A stretch of 64,000 nucleotides of DNA from positions 2,356,001 to 2,420,000 of the forward strand of contig JAPNXP010000008.1 of NCBI GenBank assembly GCA_028753945.1, read 5' to 3'. This DNA is from Hexactinellida sp. DTS-2022. Lineage: Eukaryota; Porifera; Hexactinellida. This document shows, piece after piece, positions 59,571 to 64,000 of the stretch. Each line of letters starts with the position of its first letter. Within the stretch, counting starts at the first letter, position 1. The notes under the pieces were generated by a model that made no database searches, was not told where the DNA came from, and was given only the letters and a program-made list of their open reading frames with translations. Position numbers and translations under genes: made by a program.

Positions 59571-59729
59571 TGTTGCTAATCAAATCAAATAATTTCAAAT
59601 ATTTGATTTGATTTAAGATAATTTTAAGTGGCTAATTATTTGATTTGATTTGATTGAAATATCAAATTATTTGAAATGATTTGATTTGAAATGGTTTGAA
59701 AATAATAAATGATTTATTTACAACCCTGG
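59571..59729. mobile_element. MITE with TTTGATTTGATT repeats in a Ginger1 intron
   Basis: The ends CAGTGTTGCTAATCAAAT and ATTTACAACCCTG are imperfect inverted repeats. The body is built of ATTTGATTTGATT-like repeats. No clean target duplication was found. Confidence 0.55.
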
Positions 59730-60990
59730 TCTTAGTCTGATTCATAACCGTGCTTGTTAATAACGCATTTTTAATATAGCAGTAAACAATCGAAAATAGT
59801 TACCAATTGCATGCGAAATAGAAAATCCGGTTGATGTGATGTCGTGTATTTGATTCTTCGTTGGTGTAACCTAAAATGTAATAGGAATTAGTCATTAGTA
59901 AGAGGGTAAACAATCAACTTAAGTTAACCTACCGTTGTTTGCGAGAGAAATATTTTCGAGAGAGATGGAGAGGTAATTTTGTTACTTTTTTGCTGTTGGG
60001 ATCTTTTCGTGCTAAGAGGTGGCTTGATGTTACTTTCACTACTGAATATGGGCTTAAGTATTTATTTGCTTCTTTTGTTCCTGGGAGTCTCTTTGCTTTC
60101 TTGATATTGAGTACGATAACCTGATCTCCTTCTTCAAATTCTGACCTAAAGCAGTACATTCAATGAATTGCACAATGAGAAGTTCGGAAGTTGCGTATAG
60201 AATCAGAACTTTCGCAATACCATACATAACACATTCAAATACCTAACGTTACTATTATTAGACATCACATGATAGTATCACCGACTCATTTTGTTTCGTA
60301 AGATGTTATCGCGGAAACAACAATAAACACAATACATTTGAAATATGAAAGGAATTCTAGAAAATGTTTTTCATTAGATTTACAATAGCAAAGTGAAACA
60401 TAGTAAATTGACGTATCAACATACCTATTGTGTTTGACTTTGCGGTCGTAGGTTTTCTTTTGGACTTTTTGCACATCTTTGATGTTTAATCTGGCATTTT
60501 TCTTGTCCGTCTTACGAGTTTCAGCAATTGTTTCTACCCATTCGTTATCGTTATTTGGGAGCTCGTAAGGATCTATAATTTCATCAATGTCCATTGGAGT
60601 AATATTATATTCGGGTGGGCTTGTTCTGTTTCAATAATTGTTGGTGATTTGAAGCCGGGATTATTTGGAGAGGTGATAAGATTGAGTAGATTAGAGGAAT
60701 CGAAATCTCTACCGAACATTAGATAAAATGGTGTGTAGCCTGTCGATCGTTTAGTCTGAGTATTGGCTGCTAGTACTGTTGGCAATAATTTTTCTTCCCA
60801 TTCTTTGTCCTCTTTGCACATCATATAGTTAATTTTTCTAAAACAACGGACAAATTAAAATTCAAGGCTTAATAATTATTGTAAGCATTGAATTTTAAGC
60901 GTTTGGAATAATATTGGAAATTTAAGCAATTTTAATAAAATTAACTTAAGGCTAGTTTTGAAGTATAAATATTATTATCAAGAGAATGTA

Positions 60991-61126
60991 AGGTTCACGA
61001 ATGGATTGAATAAACCCATTTCAAATTGACGCACGTTCAGTTTGTTTACGTTCACATTAACTTCAACACCACCAGCATTCATTCAGTTCGTCCAGTTCAA
61101 GATCAATATGTTCGTTTGTGAACCTT
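60991..61126. mobile_element. Short MITE with AGGTTCACGAATGG ends
   Basis: The left end AGGTTCACGAATGG and right end GTTTGTGAACCTT face each other inside a Ginger1 intron (60838-61261). Central GTTCA-type repeats are present. Boundaries are approximate. Confidence 0.5.
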
Positions 61127-61656
61127 TAATTCCCTGATTATTATAATTATTGTATTTAGTATTGAATTGGGATTATAATATCAACTTTCAATAAATTGAG
61201 TAAGTAAATAATTTGTTGGTTTTATAATTTTTAAGAATTATTAGTTAATTACAGAACTTAAGTTTTCAAAATTTTATTGTGAGCTTCGACAAGTCCGTTA
61301 CTCTGCGGGTGGTAGGCAGTGGTTAGCATGGTTCTTCGGGTGTCGACATTTAATTTCTTGTGGAAATCCTGAAATTCCTGAAGGAACAGTATTTTAAAAA
61401 TGAATCTAAGTCAGCTACTCAAGTACACGCCATCACTCTCACAAACCCAATGAAATTGTACTTATGTCGAAGTATTTGTATGCATTTGTAAATACACAAA
61501 TTATTTGTTCATGAAGGTAGTACATAGTTATTCATTCTATATTTTATATTAGTAGTAGAGAATATATTCATAACTAACGATAATAATAATATCTAACGAT
61601 AATCTAAACTGCATTAGAATATACCTTGCTTGAGAATTCAGTTCCTTGATCATGTT

Positions 61657-61848
61657 CAGGGTATATTATAAGCCCATTTTTTTATTCCTGGCCCATTTTT
61701 TTATTCCTATTTTCATTTTTTTACTCCCTTGAATAGTGAGTTTTTATCGTCTGATATCCATTTCAAGATTCCATTTCTACCGAAAATCCATTTTTTTATT
61801 CCACGAAAACATTAATTTTTTTTTTTTAAATCCTTATAAAATACTCTG
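61657..61848. mobile_element. hAT MITE, 192 bp (GGGTATATTATAAG family), copy 2
   Basis: The ends are CAGGGTATATTATAAG and CTTATAAAATACTCTG. An exact 8-bp duplication ATCATGTT lies at 61649-61656 and 61849-61856. It inserts between codons around the second catalytic Asp of the Ginger1-like integrase. It is the sister of 47183-47373. Confidence 0.94.
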
Positions 61849-62579
61849 ATCATGTTGGAGGATTTTGAGTACACCAAATGATAGATAGATATCCTGTAGA
61901 CAGTCCAATATTTCCCTTGATGTCTTGGATTTGAGGGGTCTAGCGATTACAAATTTGCTCAAGTAGCATACGATTACCAAAATATGCTGAAATCCAAATG
62001 CTGTGCTGGACATATTGCAGACAAGATCTATGCCGCAATAATATCATGGTTCTTCTGGGGGGGCGATGGGCTGGAGTTCCCGCTGAGGCTGTGGTAACAG
62101 GGCGGCAGAAGTCTGGCAGGTGTGACAAATTTTGATCTAAATAACGAACACTGAATAAAAATGAATTATATTGAAATTAATGCGAAAAGATAGCTTGCAA
62201 ATTTCCCGATGACGTTGTAAATGCCACTCCAATCGTATTTGTTTTGAATCCCGTCAAGAGTATTATTGATTCCGGGATGAGTGACATTGTGATAGAAGCC
62301 AATAATGTGATTTATTTCTGTGTCAATTGGAATCTCGAGGTATTTAAAGGTTCCGTTCTTCCTCAGGCTCAAAATAAAGTATTGATTAGAAATACCAATC
62401 TGAAAATAATTTGAGAAATTATTACCTTCATCAGTTTTTGGTCTTGAACGCAAATCCCCTTGCACTTCCTGGTAAAATTCTTCTTCTTATAGCGATCATT
62501 CTTGATTTCGCTATGAATCTCTTGAGGCTGGAGGTATCCAAGAACTGTCTGATACACGCTCGCACCCATAATAATTAGT

Positions 62580-62990
62580 TAGGGAATTTTAACTCAAAAC
62601 CTTGAAAAAAATTGCTACCAAATATAAAATTATTCGAGATTTACAGTTAATCTCGAAAATCTCGAATAATTTTATAAAATCACGTTTTAGATGTGTATAA
62701 TTTTACTCAGGTACTGAATGGAGTCGAATGAGGGGTCACTTGATTAAGTGGGAACACAATTTGATAATGGAATTTTTACACATTCCTAAGACATTCCTGC
62801 GTTGTTATGGAAAAATTCTTCCAAATATGGACATGTGATATATCAAATTGCTGGAAATTTAACGCAGAGTACCAATATGGTGATAATAAGTTGATTGGAG
62901 CTGATTTGAGAAAGTTGCTCCAGAAATGTCGGCGATTTACTATGGAAAATCAGAAACTGCAACCCGTGTAAAAAAATTTCCTCACGGGTT
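62580..62990. mobile_element. Foldback family FB-B, half copy
   Basis: It matches the right arm of 14143-15078: GAATGAGGGGTCAC, CATTCCTGCGTTGTTATGG, ATATCAAATTGCTGGAAATT and GTCGGCGATTTACTATGGAA. It begins with a short palindrome (ATTATTCGAGATTTACAG and complement) and lacks the other arm. It abuts the 5' side of the Ginger1-like gene. Confidence 0.72.
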
Positions 62991-64000
62991 TGGGCTTGCA
63001 ACTTTTTTTCTATGTTTATTTGGGTCCAGAATAAGACTCTAGTGTAGAAATTGTTTGGTAACAATTTTTTTCATGGTTCACCTATAATTTGAGGTATTAT
63101 TCCCTAACTAAATCGTCAATGTCAAAGTGGAAGTTGAAAATCTAGAAACAATAATGAAATTAGTGTATGTAAAATCTTAGAAAATAGCTTTTTTTATAAG
63201 TAACCGATATACTAGGGATAGAACACAGATTACACAAAAGATTAAATTGCGACTTGCTGGTCAGAATCCTACGCAACAGCACTCACGAATTAGAATATTT
63301 GCTCAGATAATTATTAACTATGTCGTACAAAAAATAGAGATATAGTAAGTTAAGACTAATATAACGTGGATATTGAAACTACAGAATATTTTCGTCGAAA
63401 ATATAAGATTTAGTAGTTAAGATAAATAAAATAACATATGTGATAGTTACGTATAAATAATTACCAAAAATTTATACTATTATATTAAAAGTAAACAAAA
63501 ATATTTTTTCCAAAGCAGACGTCACCAATTAGAAACCTAATCTACATTTAAAAAAATCGACGTCACCAGAGAGTGATATACTGCGATTCCTATTCTAGCA
63601 CTTCAAGGAACGTTGTTTATATGGTGGTTTTCGTTTGATAATTATCTTAAGATTTCGTCAATATGTTACACGCGTGCTTAAACTATTAATTGCGTACAGT
63701 ATTTTTGGATGTAAACTAAGTATTAACTAAAAGTAAATGCTAATTATTTTCCCTGATTAAAGTCGGAAACCTAGTTTTTATTCACAAAGCAATACTATGT
63801 GAATACTTACTTTACTTAATATATGTTTCAATACATATTACTTTTCTTTACTTAGTAACTGTCTCCATACTTAGTTATTTTATTTACCCAACTCAAATGA
63901 ATCATGGGACATATTACATCCACATTGTACCACAAATATTTTCGATGGAAATTACATAAGCCGACTATTGAACAATCATTAATATTTGGGAACCTTGGCT
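62991..64000. other. No recognisable feature
   Basis: AT-rich to the window end. No further DUF4139 exon was recognised. Confidence 0.5.

Larger units (their letters stand above)
59390..62569 (-). pseudogene. Ginger1-like integrase gene, multi-exon, inactivated
   Basis: An integrase of the Ginger1 type, with coding parts in order on the - strand. 62569-62426 and 62399-62199: start region, then THPGINNTLDGIQNKYDWSG (the HH half of the HHCC finger). 62136-61625: IKICHTCQTS (the CC half), YYCGIDLVCN (first catalytic Asp), and HDQGTEFSSK (second Asp) once the hAT MITE 61657-61848 is discounted. 61377-61262: TTAYHPQSNGLVEAHNKIL (catalytic Glu, about 38 residues after the second Asp). 60837-60425: STGYTPFYLMFGRDF and KTYDRKVKHNR, with one frameshift near 60600. 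60145-59933: EEGDQVIVLN and YLSPYSVVKV (SH3-like end domain). 59870-59804 and about 59493-59310: acidic tail, the last join not in phase. Most junctions have GT-AG sites in phase. One is GC-AG, and one donor reads TT. Confidence 0.83.

Overview
The window is eukaryotic: an AT-rich, intron-containing invertebrate (probably metazoan) genome dominated by decayed DNA transposons. There is no bacterial-style gene packing, and most open frames are short. The transposon set is P elements with THAP domains, Ginger-type integrases, a FLYWCH/MULE fragment, a Helitron helicase, and many hAT-, mariner/pogo- and foldback-type non-autonomous elements. I could not place the species from sequence alone.

The only clear host gene is on the + strand. 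It encodes a DUF4139-family protein (the F37C4.5/MuiA-like family). Three internal exons fit each other in reading phase: 26005-26443, 40482-40674 and 53101-53504. The two introns between them are about 14.0 kb and 12.4 kb and are full of transposons. I found neither its 5' exons nor its last exons, so the gene probably continues past what I can recognise or past the window.

Region by region. 0.3-6.1 kb: a P-element-like unit (THAP remnant and transposase core) that has itself been hit by a ~0.65-kb repeat (itself carrying a TA-flanked MITE) and by a 791-bp hAT element in its right terminal arm. 7-9 kb: a Ginger2/KRBA2-like integrase pseudogene split by a hAT element that carries another one inside. 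10-14 kb: two decayed P transposases on the - strand, one split by a hAT element. 14.1-15.1 kb: a ~0.9-kb foldback. 15-18 kb: C-rich and pogo-like MITEs. 18.8-21.2 kb: the best-defined P element, with an 8-bp target duplication and a THAP start exon, internally deleted. 23.2-24.0 kb: a MULE fragment cut by foldback sequence. 26-53 kb: the DUF4139 gene and its introns, including foldbacks at 34-36 kb, an unnamed repeat family at 41-45 kb and a broken Helitron helicase at 47-50 kb. 54-59 kb: nested hAT-like elements, another P fragment and a 791-bp foldback. 59.4-62.6 kb: a multi-exon Ginger1-like integrase gene on the - strand, inactivated by a hAT MITE in the exon carrying the second catalytic aspartate.

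The transposon genes do not work together. They are independent fossils that have repeatedly inserted into each other, and several insertions can be read precisely because both copies of the target duplication survive. All splice sites, phases and repeat boundaries were read by eye; no alignment or search was run.
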